A DNA stretch of 64,000 nt from Mycobacterium sp. MS1601 (GTDB lineage Bacteria; Actinomycetota; Actinomycetes; Mycobacteriales; Mycobacteriaceae). The notes beneath the pieces are model-generated. The model searched no databases. It was given only the letters and a program-made list of their open reading frames with translations, and was not told where the DNA came from. The stretch lies in NCBI RefSeq assembly GCF_001984215.1, contig NZ_CP019420.1, positions 3,286,001 through 3,350,000 of the forward strand. The letters are read 5' to 3'. The number at the start of each line of letters is the position of its first letter. Positions within the stretch are counted from its first letter, which is position 1. Shown here piece by piece: positions 51,170 through 59,084 of this stretch. The position numbers and the translations under genes are program-made.

Positions 51170-52360
51170 ATGGCCCAACGCGAGTGGGTTGAGAAGGACT
51201 TCTACAAGGAGCTCGGCGTCTCCTCTGATGCCAGCCAGGACGAGGTCAAGCGGGCTGCCCGCAAGATACTCGCCGAGAACCATCCGGACCGGAACCCGGG
51301 TGACTCTGCAGCTGAAGACCGGTACAAAGCCGCGTCGGAGGCCAAGGAGGTACTCACCGATCCGGCCAAGCGCAAGGAATACGACGAGACTCGCCGCATT
51401 TTCGCGGGCGGCGGTTTCGGCCGCCGGTTCAACAACGGCGGCACGCCCGGTGGGGGGTTCCCGGGCGGATTCGGTTCCGACGGTGCGGAGTTCAACCTCG
51501 GTGACCTGTTCGACGCCGCCGGCCAGACCGGCGGCACGAACATCGGCGACCTCTTCGGTGGACTCTTCGGGCGCGGCGCGCAACAGCGGCCCACCCGGCC
51601 CCGGCGTGGCAACGACCTGGAAACCGAGACCGAACTCGACTTCCTGGAAGCCACCAAGGGTGTGGCGATGCCTCTGCGGCTCACCAGCCCGGCGCCGTGC
51701 ACCAACTGCCATGGCAGTGGGGCACGTCCGGGTACCAGCCCGAAGGTCTGCCCGAACTGCAACGGCGCCGGCGTCGTCAACCGCAACCAGGGTGCCTTCG
51801 GGTTCTCCGAACCATGTACCGAGTGCCGCGGCAGTGGCTCGATCATCGAGAACCCCTGCGACGAGTGCAAGGGCACCGGCGTCACCACGCGGACACGCAC
51901 CATCAACGTGCGTATCCCACCGGGAGTCGAAGACGGACAGCGGATCCGGCTGGCCGGTCAGGGTGAGGCCGGGCTGCGGGGAGCGCCCTCGGGTGATCTG
52001 TACGTCACCGTGCACGTGCGGCCCGACAAGGTGTTCGGACGCGACGGTGACGATCTCACAGTCGCGGTCCCGGTCAGCTTCCACGAGTTGGCATTGGGGA
52101 CAACGCTTTCCGTGCCGACCCTGGAAGGCAAGGTTGGTGTCCGGGTGCCCAAGGGCACGGCCGACGGCCGAATCCTGCGGGTGCGTGGCAGGGGAGTGCC
52201 CAAGCGCAGCGGCGGACACGGTGACCTGCTGGTCACGGTGAAGGTCGCGGTGCCGAAGGACCTCGAAGGTGAAGCCCTGGAGGCGCTGGAGGCCTACGCG
52301 GCCGCCGAGCGGGCCAGCGGCTTCGATCCGCGCGCAGGATGGGCGGGTAACCGGCTATGA
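51170..52360 (+). CDS. dnaJ1: Co-chaperone DnaJ1
   Basis: 396 residues from ATG 51170. J domain with HPD in AENHPDRNPGD (about residue 39-49), Gly/Phe-rich linker, and four zinc-finger repeats CTNCHGSG, CPNCNGAG, CTECRGSG, CDECKGTG, then the substrate-binding beta domains. Stimulates DnaK ATP hydrolysis and hands it clients. This is the DnaJ of the HspR-controlled operon; mycobacteria have a second DnaJ elsewhere. Confidence 0.96.
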   Translation: MAQREWVEKDFYKELGVSSDASQDEVKRAARKILAENHPDRNPGDSAAEDRYKAASEAKEVLTDPAKRKEYDETRRIFAGGGFGRRFNNGGTPGGGFPGGFGSDGAEFNLGDLFDAAGQTGGTNIGDLFGGLFGRGAQQRPTRPRRGNDLETETELDFLEATKGVAMPLRLTSPAPCTNCHGSGARPGTSPKVCPNCNGAGVVNRNQGAFGFSEPCTECRGSGSIIENPCDECKGTGVTTRTRTINVRIPPGVEDGQRIRLAGQGEAGLRGAPSGDLYVTVHVRPDKVFGRDGDDLTVAVPVSFHELALGTTLSVPTLEGKVGVRVPKGTADGRILRVRGRGVPKRSGGHGDLLVTVKVAVPKDLEGEALEALEAYAAAERASGFDPRAGWAGNRL

Positions 52361-52734
52361 GCAAGGCAGATGACGCCGCCAGGACATTCCTGATCTCGGT
52401 GGCTGCCGAGCTGGCCGGGATGCACGCCCAGACTCTGCGGACCTATGACCGGCTCGGTCTGGTGAGTCCGCAACGCAGTTCGGGTGGTGGCCGCCGGTAC
52501 TCCCAGCGCGACGTCGACCTGCTCCGTGAAGTTCAGCGGCTCTCGCAGGACGAGGGCGTCAATCTGGCCGGTATCAAACGGATCATCGAGCTGACCAACC
52601 AGGTCGAGGCACTGCAGTCGCGACTGGCCGAGATGTCTCAGGAGCTGGAGGCGGCGCGCAACAATCAGCGCCGCGATCCGGTGTCCAAGACCAGTACGGC
52701 GCTCGTGGTGTGGCAACCCCGAAGTCGACGATGA
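52357..52734 (+). CDS. hspR: Heat-shock repressor HspR (MerR family)
   Basis: 125 residues from ATG 52357, overlapping the dnaJ1 stop by four bases. MerR-type winged helix: LISVAAELAGMHAQTLRTYDRLGLVSPQR and GGRRYSQRDVDLLREVQRL, then a short coiled coil and a basic/hydrophobic end. Binds the HAIR sites before dnaK. A strong terminator follows 69 bases after the stop. Confidence 0.96.
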   Translation: MSKADDAARTFLISVAAELAGMHAQTLRTYDRLGLVSPQRSSGGGRRYSQRDVDLLREVQRLSQDEGVNLAGIKRIIELTNQVEALQSRLAEMSQELEAARNNQRRDPVSKTSTALVVWQPRSRR

Positions 52735-52802
52735 CGCGCGAAGCTTGCGGAGTGCGGCTGAGGAGACGAGACATCGAGCCCCGCTCGAGGCGCTGAGAAC
52801 AC

Positions 52803-52848
52803 ACGACAACTGCGCGACCGGCCTGCCCGGTCGCGCAGTTGTCGTTTT
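52803..52848. terminator. Very strong bidirectional terminator between hspR and the acetamidase gene
   Basis: A perfect stem of about 19 bp (52803-52821 with 52827-52845) closes a five-base CCTGC loop and is followed by TTTT on the plus strand. The minus-strand side has an A-rich end as well, so it can stop transcripts from both convergent operons. Confidence 0.93.
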
Positions 52849-53849
52849 CACGCCAGCAGCGCTGCGGCCGCCCGCATCTTGGCGTGCATGCCCGCGAACG
52901 GAACAGACTGCGGCAGAAGCGCTTTGTGGATCTTGGTGACCGCGCTGTAGTTCACGTCCACCACATTGGCCAGCGGCGACAGACACAGTTGGGAGCACAG
53001 TTGGTAGGCGTCCATGGCGCCCAGGCCGTACAGCTCGCGCAGCCAGCGCACCATCTCCACTTGGCTACACCGCCACGCGTCTTCGAGTGGGCGCGCTGAG
53101 CCCACCGTGAGCAGGGCGTCATCGTGTTCGAACCGCGGCCACGCCGGCGCACCGCCCTTGATGAGGTCCACGATGAGCATCACGTTCATGGCGCCTTCGA
53201 GTGCGGTGCCGCAGGTTTCGCCCTCGCCCTGTCGGTAGTGACCGTCGCCCACCGAGAACACCGCGCCTTCGACGTTGACTCCCAGGTACACCGTGGTGCC
53301 TGCCCGCAACTCCGGAGTGTCCATGTTTCCGCCGAAGTAGTCCGGCACCAGCGTGGTGCGGACCTCGCGCAGGGCGGGCGCCACTCCGACGGTCCCGAGC
53401 ATCGGCGCCAGCGGCACCTCCAACGAGAAGTCGGTTTCGTGGGCGGTGAACGTCGCCGTCGACGCCGCGCGATCCACCGTGTAGATCCAGGTCAGCTCGG
53501 GCAGTGGTGCCTGCAACCCCGCGGTGCGATCCGTGCCTGTCAGTGCGCCGAACAGCGGAATGGTGGTGGAGGCGGCCCAGTCTCGAGCCGGTTCCAGCGA
53601 TACGACGTGCAGGGCCAGTGTGTCGCCTGGTTCGGCGCCGGTGACGTAGAACGGCCCGGTCTGCGGGTTGAGTTCCTTGGGGTTGAGTACCTCACTGGGT
53701 TTGTCCGACGACGACGTGACGCGGCCGGCGAAGGCGTCCTCGGTCCACAGCCGCAACGCTGTTCCCGGCGCCACCTCCATGACCGGTTCGGCTCCGCCGA
53801 ATGTCCAGACGTACTGGTCGGGCGTCGGGGTGAACTCAACGATGCGCAC
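52848..53849 (-). CDS. Acetamidase/formamidase
   Basis: 333 residues from GTG 53849. FmdA/AmdA family features: TGPFYVTGAEPGDTLALHV, YFGGNMDTPELRAG with the metal or structural Asp, VYLGVNVEGAVFSVGDGHYRQGEGETCGTALEG (read in parts) and SPLANVVDVNYSAV near the end. Cuts short amides to acid and ammonia in the cytosol. The start overlaps the cbtA end by 14 bases, so it is part of the cobalt-transporter operon, and it can process the amides made by the nearby nitrile hydratase. Confidence 0.92.
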   Translation of the reverse strand: MRIVEFTPTPDQYVWTFGGAEPVMEVAPGTALRLWTEDAFAGRVTSSSDKPSEVLNPKELNPQTGPFYVTGAEPGDTLALHVVSLEPARDWAASTTIPLFGALTGTDRTAGLQAPLPELTWIYTVDRAASTATFTAHETDFSLEVPLAPMLGTVGVAPALREVRTTLVPDYFGGNMDTPELRAGTTVYLGVNVEGAVFSVGDGHYRQGEGETCGTALEGAMNVMLIVDLIKGGAPAWPRFEHDDALLTVGSARPLEDAWRCSQVEMVRWLRELYGLGAMDAYQLCSQLCLSPLANVVDVNYSAVTKIHKALLPQSVPFAGMHAKMRAAAALLA

Positions 53850-54648
53850 TCAGCACCTCTGTTCTGTTGTCGTTACGGGTTATGCCGAGGACACGGGGCA
53901 ACAGCACCGCGAACGCCGCGCCCATCACCAGCCAGAGGATGCCCTGGCACACCACGGTGATGATGCGGAAGTCGGCCAGCAGGTCGGCGGGAAAACCGGG
54001 GAACACGACGGTGCCGTCCGGTCCGGTGACGGGTTGCGGTGTCTCCCGGTACGACGGCAGCACGGTGATGGCAACGGAGACAGCCACCAGGTAACCCGCG
54101 ATGCCGGTGGCGGCCGCGGCGTAGCCGCCGATTCGCGGAGCCAGTCGCAGACCGCCCACCCCGGCCAGTGCCGCCAAGACCAGCGATGTGATCAACAGAG
54201 CGAGATATGCAGTGGTGCGAGCCCCTGCGGTCTCGGGTTGCCCGACACCGGGCAACGTCGCGGGGTACGCGATCCACGGAACGACGCAGACAGCGATGAA
54301 GGCGACTCCGGCCAACACGGCGGCCACGGCGCGGGTATCGAAGGCAATCCGATGACGCCGCAGTGTGGCCAGCGTGATGCTCAGTGCGACGGCGAACAGG
54401 GCGCCGGTGATCACTGCGAAGGCGATGGTGCCCACGCCGGCGCCGAGGTTTTCCTGGACGGCGCGGGTGAAGACCTCCTGCTCATGCGAATGTCCGCCGC
54501 CTGCAGCCTCTTCGGCGTGAGAGCGGGCCTCCTCGTATTCGATGGCGCCGGCGATCAGTGGCGCCGCCTGGATTCGGGCATAGGCGAAAGAAGCCACGCC
54601 GGCGAGCAGTCCGGCGCCGAGGCCGAGGCTGATCAGTCGTTTCTCCAT
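53836..54648 (-). CDS. cbtA: Cobalt transporter subunit CbtA
   Basis: 270 residues, about six helices. RLISLGLGAGLLAGVASFAYARI start and the GGGHSHEQEVFTRAVQENLG segment with metal-type His/Glu are typical of CbtA; late AFAVLLPRVLG helix. With CbtB it is a predicted cobalt importer, usually under cobalamin control; here no B12 box was seen upstream. It sits between cbtB and the acetamidase gene and is presumably there to feed the cobalt enzyme across the divergent promoter. Confidence 0.9.
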   Translation of the reverse strand: MEKRLISLGLGAGLLAGVASFAYARIQAAPLIAGAIEYEEARSHAEEAAGGGHSHEQEVFTRAVQENLGAGVGTIAFAVITGALFAVALSITLATLRRHRIAFDTRAVAAVLAGVAFIAVCVVPWIAYPATLPGVGQPETAGARTTAYLALLITSLVLAALAGVGGLRLAPRIGGYAAAATGIAGYLVAVSVAITVLPSYRETPQPVTGPDGTVVFPGFPADLLADFRIITVVCQGILWLVMGAAFAVLLPRVLGITRNDNRTEVLSAHR

Positions 54649-54667
54649 GGTCAGTTCTCTCGGTGTC

Positions 54668-54895
54668 TCAGTGGCACGGGAAGCCGAGGAGGTGGCGGGC
54701 GTCGTGCAGGAACTCGTGGACGTGGGTGTCGGACCCGAAGACCGACACCGCGCCCTGGTCGAAGGCCAGGAAGTAATAGGCGATCAACGCGAGCACCGTG
54801 GTGGTGGTGAGCCACAGTGCGGTGCTGGTGGTGCTGTCCGGCAGCTCGACGGCTGTGGTCCGTGAGGTGGCGATAGCTGAATCGGGTGTCGACAT
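54668..54895 (-). CDS. cbtB: Cobalt transporter subunit CbtB
   Basis: 75 residues from ATG 54895. One membrane helix (LWLTTTTVLALIAYYFLAF) and the conserved His-rich C-terminus THVHEFLHDARHLLGFPCH, thought to bind cobalt. Ends 19 bases before cbtA. First gene of the minus-strand operon; it shares its 254-base upstream region with the nitrile hydratase operon. Confidence 0.9.
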   Translation of the reverse strand: MSTPDSAIATSRTTAVELPDSTTSTALWLTTTTVLALIAYYFLAFDQGAVSVFGSDTHVHEFLHDARHLLGFPCH

Positions 54896-54922
54896 CGGGG
54901 TTCCCTTCTCGGAGATATTTCC

Positions 54923-54939
54923 ATTGCACAAATATTGTG
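54923..54939. promoter_or_regulatory. ATTGCACAA motif and CACAA-ATA-TTGTG palindrome in the cbtB/nitrile hydratase promoter
   Basis: ATTGCACAA at 54923-54931 runs into the palindrome CACAA-ATA-TTGTG. The same 9-mer occurs inverted at 57948-57956 before the AmiC-like gene, and a related TTGCGAAA palindrome precedes the MarR gene. It may be a common operator for the MarR regulator. Confidence 0.45.
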
Positions 54940-55149
54940 TGCTGCCGACAGTCTTGGGATCGTCGCAGGTGGTCGTCAACCCGGGGCGGCGTTCTACCTG
55001 GCTTGGAAACACAAACTTTACGGACGGAGGAGCTGGGTTAAAGCCATGTAACAGCTGCCTCGGCGGATTGCAAAGCTCCCGATTAGTGCGCATCCTTCCT
55101 TTTGGAAGTATTCCGAAGGTGAATCAAAAGATCGGAGGCATGATCAACG

Positions 55150-55848
55150 ATGCATGGTCCGCACGATGTCGGAGGCCGCGACGGACTCGGCCCCATCGCC
55201 ACGGAGTTCCTGGAACCAGGGATCCCCAACTGGCGGTACCCGTTCGAGGGCCGGATGCACGCGGTCACCGCGATGGCTTTGCAGCAGGGCGTATTCAACC
55301 TCGATGAGCAGCGTCACGGCATCGAGTTGATGAAGTGGAGCGACTACACCGACTCCACCTACTACTCGCACTGGCTGTTCTCGGTGGAAAAGTTGCTCAA
55401 CGACAAAGGCGTGATCTCCCACGAAGAGGTCGATCAGCGGATGAGCGAACTGGGTGCGCCCTCCATGACGCCCCACCCGGCCAAGCCCGAGACACTCTCG
55501 AAGCTCGGCGAGAACATGATGGACTTTCTGTGGAACGGCACCCCGCACGACCTGCCCGCCACCACACCGCCCGTCTTCGAACTCGGTGCCACGGTCCGGG
55601 TGCGCAACATCCACGAGGTCACCCACAACCGATTGCCCGGCTACCTCAACCGCGCCACCGGCGAGGTGGTCAAGCAGTACGGCGCGTACCGCGATCCGGC
55701 GCTCAGCGCACACAAACAGGTGGAGGAGCCACACCAGCTCTACATGGTGAAGTTCAGCTCCACCGAGCTCTGGGGTGACACCGTCACCGAAGAATTCGAC
55801 CTGTACGCCGACCTTTTCGAGGGCTACCTCGAAGCCGTCGGATCCTGA
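55150..55848 (+). CDS. nthB: Nitrile hydratase beta subunit
   Basis: 232 residues from ATG 55150. HGPHDVGGRDGLGPI is the classical beta-subunit start; middle GNLDEQRHGIELM-like IERM segment (QRHGIELMKWSDY) and late VRVRNIHEVTHNRLPGYLNRATGEVV with the arginines that contact the oxidised cysteines of alpha. With alpha it hydrates nitriles to amides. Beta before alpha is the cobalt-type order. First gene of the plus-strand operon. Confidence 0.95.
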   Translation: MHGPHDVGGRDGLGPIATEFLEPGIPNWRYPFEGRMHAVTAMALQQGVFNLDEQRHGIELMKWSDYTDSTYYSHWLFSVEKLLNDKGVISHEEVDQRMSELGAPSMTPHPAKPETLSKLGENMMDFLWNGTPHDLPATTPPVFELGATVRVRNIHEVTHNRLPGYLNRATGEVVKQYGAYRDPALSAHKQVEEPHQLYMVKFSSTELWGDTVTEEFDLYADLFEGYLEAVGS

Positions 55849-55871
55849 AAATCAAGAAGGAGTAAGCACAG

Positions 55872-56468
55872 ATGGACTGGCTTTCGATGTCCGACGTCGA
55901 GGCGCGCGTCAACGCCCTGGAGTCGCTGATGGTGGAGAAGGGTCTCGCCGAGCACGAGGCCGTCGACGCCGTGGTGGCGTCGTTCGAGAATGACATGGGC
56001 CCGGTCAACGGCGCCAAGGTGGTGGCGCGGGCGTGGACGGAGCCGGAGTACAAAGAGTGGCTGTTGACCGATGCCACCGCGGCCATCGCCGACATGGGCT
56101 TCACCGGGCTGCAGACCGAACACATGGTGGCGGTGGAGAACACCGCCGACAAGCACAACGTGGTGGTCTGCACGCTGTGCTCCTGCTACCCCTGGACGCT
56201 GCTGGGTATCCCGCCGGCGTGGTTCAAGTACCCCCAGTACCGGGCCCGCGTCGTCAGGGAACCGCGCAGTGTGCTCGCGGAATTCGGTGTGACGCTGGAC
56301 GATGACGTCAAGATCGACATCTGGGACAGCAGCGCCGAGATCCGCTACCTGGTGATTCCGCAGCGGCCCCCAGGCACCGACGGCTTGAGTGCCGAGGAAC
56401 TGGTACCGCTGATCAGCCGCGACTCGATGGTGGGCACCGCGTTGGTGTCCGGCCCGCAGGGGGCGTGA
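55872..56468 (+). CDS. nthA: Nitrile hydratase alpha subunit, cobalt type
   Basis: 198 residues from ATG 55872. The metal motif VCTLCSCYPW has Cys100, Thr101, Cys103, Ser104 and Cys105; Thr at the second place marks the Co(III) type (iron enzymes have Ser). The two middle cysteines are oxidised in the mature enzyme. KVVARAWTEPEYKEWLL and YRARVVREPRSVLAEFG are also conserved. The next gene, an activator, overlaps its stop. Confidence 0.96.
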   Translation: MDWLSMSDVEARVNALESLMVEKGLAEHEAVDAVVASFENDMGPVNGAKVVARAWTEPEYKEWLLTDATAAIADMGFTGLQTEHMVAVENTADKHNVVVCTLCSCYPWTLLGIPPAWFKYPQYRARVVREPRSVLAEFGVTLDDDVKIDIWDSSAEIRYLVIPQRPPGTDGLSAEELVPLISRDSMVGTALVSGPQGA

Positions 56469-56854
56469 TGTCGGCGCCCACCATCGACCTGACCGACCTC
56501 GACGACCTGGGCAGCGACTGGGCGTTGCCGAGGTCCAACGGTGAGCTGGTGTTCGATGCACCCTGGCAGGGACGGCTTTTCGGTTTGGTGGTGCACATGT
56601 GCCAGTCCGGGGCCTTCGCCTGGGACGAGTTCAAGACGCACCTGATCGCCGTCATCGATTCCTCCGGCATCGACGACACGTGCGACCCCGCGGTCTACTA
56701 CCGTCAGTTCGGCGAGGCGTTCAGCCGGCTGATGACCGAAAAGGAATTCGCCACTGCCGCAGCGCTCGACGAGCGCACCGAGGCGGAGGCGCGGCGGCTG
56801 TCCCACGCCGACCACGACCACGATCATGACCATGACCATGATCACCACCACTGA
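56468..56854 (+). CDS. Nitrile hydratase activator (P14K/NhlE type) with His-rich tail
   Basis: 128 residues from ATG 56468. Resembles the beta-subunit N-terminal domain, as these chaperones do: PWQGRLFGLVVHMCQSGAFAWDEFK and YYRQFGEAFSRLMTEKEF. Family members carry alpha with cobalt into the complex by subunit swapping. The end is a run of His-Asp pairs (residues about 115-128, HDHDHDHD then HHH), a likely cobalt store or handover site not usual in this family. Confidence 0.9.
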   Translation: MSAPTIDLTDLDDLGSDWALPRSNGELVFDAPWQGRLFGLVVHMCQSGAFAWDEFKTHLIAVIDSSGIDDTCDPAVYYRQFGEAFSRLMTEKEFATAAALDERTEAEARRLSHADHDHDHDHDHDHHH

Positions 56855-56863
56855 GCGGAGGCC

Positions 56864-57385
56864 GTGATGTCCAAGATGACCGCGCTCTCCATCAGCGTCG
56901 GGGTGTTCGGGATGTTGTCGACGCTGATGACGGCCACGGTGTGGCCATTGCCGGTGTGGGTGCTGTTCCTGGCCTGGGCGTCGTTCTTCTTTGTCGGCAC
57001 CGGTGTGAAGGGTCTCCTGAAGTCGGTGGCGTGCAACTGGACTGGTATTGCCATCGCGACAGCCACCCTGTTGTCGGTACAGGCCAGTAGCAGCGCACTG
57101 CTGCTGTCGGTCGCCGTGGGCATCGGCAGTCTGGCCATGGTGCAGGTGTCACGCTTGCCGTGGATCTCTGCGACTCCGGCGATCGTGTTCGGATTCGCGA
57201 TGACAGTGGGCACCATGGCCGCGACGGGCAACGGCATCACCACCTCGGGGATCTCGCATCCGGCATTGGTGGCAGCGATCACCGCGCTGGTAGGGGCAGG
57301 CTTCGGTGTTCTCTCGGAATGGGGCGCCGCGGCTGTTTTCAAGGTATTCGGTTCTCAGACAGCACCGCTCGCGCAGCCCGCGTGA
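56864..57385 (+). CDS. DUF1097 family membrane protein
   Basis: 173 residues from GTG 56864 (ATG 56867 possible). Five to six helices; VLFLAWASFFFVG with following CNWTGIAIA is the DUF1097 signature. Function unknown; placed between the activator and the regulators, so it may move nitrile, amide or metal across the membrane. This is inferred from context only. Confidence 0.8.
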   Translation: MMSKMTALSISVGVFGMLSTLMTATVWPLPVWVLFLAWASFFFVGTGVKGLLKSVACNWTGIAIATATLLSVQASSSALLLSVAVGIGSLAMVQVSRLPWISATPAIVFGFAMTVGTMAATGNGITTSGISHPALVAAITALVGAGFGVLSEWGAAAVFKVFGSQTAPLAQPA

Positions 57386-57416
57386 GCAGTGCGTTCGGAC
57401 CCGCACCGAGTTAGGC

Positions 57417-57437
57417 TTGCGAAACAACATTTCGCAA
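57417..57437. promoter_or_regulatory. TTGCGAAA-N5-TTTCGCAA palindrome before the MarR gene
   Basis: A perfect 8+8 inverted repeat with a CAACA spacer, ending 11 bases before the chosen MarR start. It is the typical shape and place of a MarR autorepression site. Confidence 0.75.
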
Positions 57438-57448
57438 TGGAAGCGATC

Positions 57449-57904
57449 ATGTCAGGAGCAGGGGTGCCGATCTCGACCAGCATCGAGAGCGTGTCTGAAG
57501 TCTTCTTCCGGATCAATCGGTGGTGGACGGATGCGCTGTCGCAGGGACTGCTCGACAACGAAGTGAGCACCATCGAGGGGTGGCGGGTGCTCGGTGCGCT
57601 GCGCGGGGGAGACGGGTTCACCATGACGGAGATGTCGACCGCCATGGCGATCCCGCCGCCCACCCTGACACGCATTGTCGACAAGCTGGTGGACGGCGGT
57701 TTTGTCCTGCGGCGGGTGGACGCGACCGACCGCAGGCGAGTGTTGACCTATCTGTCGGCGCGGGGCAAGTCGAAGGTCCGCAAGCTGGCCAAGCAGGAGG
57801 CCGGGTTGAAGTCCGCACTCATCGACGAGTTCGGCGAGGACACCGCGATACACCTCATTCGCACGTTGGCGCGGGCCAGTGAGCTGCCAATACCCGGTCG
57901 CTGA
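57449..57904 (+). CDS. MarR-family regulator (NhhD-like)
   Basis: 151 residues from ATG 57449, chosen for GGAAG just upstream (ATG 57437 overlaps the palindrome). Winged helix: GWRVLGALRGGDGFTMTEMSTAMAIPPPTLTRIVDKLVDGGFV pattern, DRRRVLTYLSARG wing. In Rhodococcus rhodochrous J1 a MarR-type protein (NhhD) and an AmiC-like protein (NhhC) control cobalt nitrile hydratase in the presence of amide; the same pair is here. The palindrome before it suggests autoregulation. Confidence 0.88.
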   Translation: MSGAGVPISTSIESVSEVFFRINRWWTDALSQGLLDNEVSTIEGWRVLGALRGGDGFTMTEMSTAMAIPPPTLTRIVDKLVDGGFVLRRVDATDRRRVLTYLSARGKSKVRKLAKQEAGLKSALIDEFGEDTAIHLIRTLARASELPIPGR

Positions 57905-57920
57905 GCCCGATCACTGCCGG

Positions 57921-57956
57921 ATTGCAACTTTTTCACCGCCAGAACAGTTGTGCAAT
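57921..57956. promoter_or_regulatory. ATTGCAACT / TTGTGCAAT imperfect inverted repeat before the AmiC-like gene
   Basis: ATTGCAACT (57921-57929) faces AGTTGTGCAAT (57946-57956); the arms match apart from a two-base insertion. The right arm contains the reverse of the ATTGCACAA 9-mer found in the cbtB/nitrile hydratase promoter. Confidence 0.45.
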
Positions 57957-58025
57957 ATCGCGGTAACGGGTGGCCGGTAGCGTGCCACTATCCCGGTTCT
58001 GGCCGGGCGGCAGGAAGGCGCAACG

Positions 58026-59084
58026 ATGGACGCAAGCGTCGACATCGCGCTGGTGGTTCCCCGCACGGGGTCAGCAGGAATCTACGGCCCCTCGTGTGAG
58101 GCGTGCGCGGAACTGGCGATCGCCGATCTGAATGCCACCACCGGTCTGTTCGGCAGGCAGGTGCGGCTGCGGGTGGTGGACGGCAGTCGCGCGCCGGAGG
58201 TGGTGGCCGCCGACATCGCACGGCTGCTCGACCAGGGCCTGATCGATGCCGTCACCGGCTGGCACATCTCGCCGGTGCGTCAAGCCATCGCGCGGGTTAC
58301 CGCCAACCGGGTGCCCTACGTCTACGGGCCACTCTACGAAGGGGGAGAGCACACCCCCGGGCTGTTCCTCACCGGTGAAACCCCGTCGCGTCAACTGCTT
58401 CCGGCGATGGACTGGATGCACACCGAGTACGGCATCGACCGGTGGATCCTGATCGGCAACGACTACATCTGGCCCAGGCAGACGGGCTCGGCGGCACGCC
58501 TGCACGCGCGTGCGGCGGGCAGGCCACTACTCGACGAGATCTACGTTCCCTTGGGAACACAAGATTTCAGTGCCGCCATCCGGCAGGTCGAAGAGACCGG
58601 GGCGGCGGGAGTGGTGCTGCTACTGGTGGGCGGCGACGGCGTGGCGTTCAACCGGCAGTTCGCGGCGACGGGCTTGGGCACGGTGGTTCCCCGGCTCAGC
58701 CCGCACGTCGAGGAGAACATGCTGCTGGCCAGCGGAAGTGAAAGCAACAACGGGCTTTTCGCGGCGGCGGGCTACTTCGAGGCGCTCAACACCACGTCGA
58801 GTATGGATTTCGCCTCGCACTACTACAGCCACTTCGGTCCGGCGGCGCCGGCGCTCAACAGCATCGGTGAGTCCTGTTACGAGGCGTTGACACTGCTGAT
58901 CATGCTCGCGAGCCGGGCCGGGTCTCTGGACATCGCCGATCTGACCAGCGCGGCGCAGAACCTCACCTATCTCAGTCCGCGTGGAGAGGTGACCATGCGC
59001 GGCAACCACATGGCGCAGGACATCTATGTGGCCGAGGCCGTTGGATTGGATTTCGAAGTGCGAGAAAGGATCTCCGCGGCTTAG
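58026..59084 (+). CDS. AmiC-like amide-binding regulator (NhhC-like)
   Basis: 352 residues from ATG 58026. Type I periplasmic-binding-protein fold: DIALVVPRTGSAGIYGPSCEACAELAIADLNA, DGSRAPEVVAADIARLL, GPLYEGGEHTPGLFLTGETPSRQLLPAMDWM (in parts), GNDYIWPR. There is no signal peptide, so it stays in the cytosol and works as a sensor, as AmiC does for amides, not as a transporter part. Partner of the MarR regulator upstream. Last gene of the nitrile operon; it overlaps the convergent epimerase gene by four bases. Confidence 0.87.
   Translation: MDASVDIALVVPRTGSAGIYGPSCEACAELAIADLNATTGLFGRQVRLRVVDGSRAPEVVAADIARLLDQGLIDAVTGWHISPVRQAIARVTANRVPYVYGPLYEGGEHTPGLFLTGETPSRQLLPAMDWMHTEYGIDRWILIGNDYIWPRQTGSAARLHARAAGRPLLDEIYVPLGTQDFSAAIRQVEETGAAGVVLLLVGGDGVAFNRQFAATGLGTVVPRLSPHVEENMLLASGSESNNGLFAAAGYFEALNTTSSMDFASHYYSHFGPAAPALNSIGESCYEALTLLIMLASRAGSLDIADLTSAAQNLTYLSPRGEVTMRGNHMAQDIYVAEAVGLDFEVRERISAA

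Noticed and set aside
54896..55149. Possible cobalamin riboswitch before cbtB
   Set aside because: No B12-box-like segment or long structured leader was seen on the minus strand; the space is only 254 bases and is shared with the nitrile hydratase promoter.
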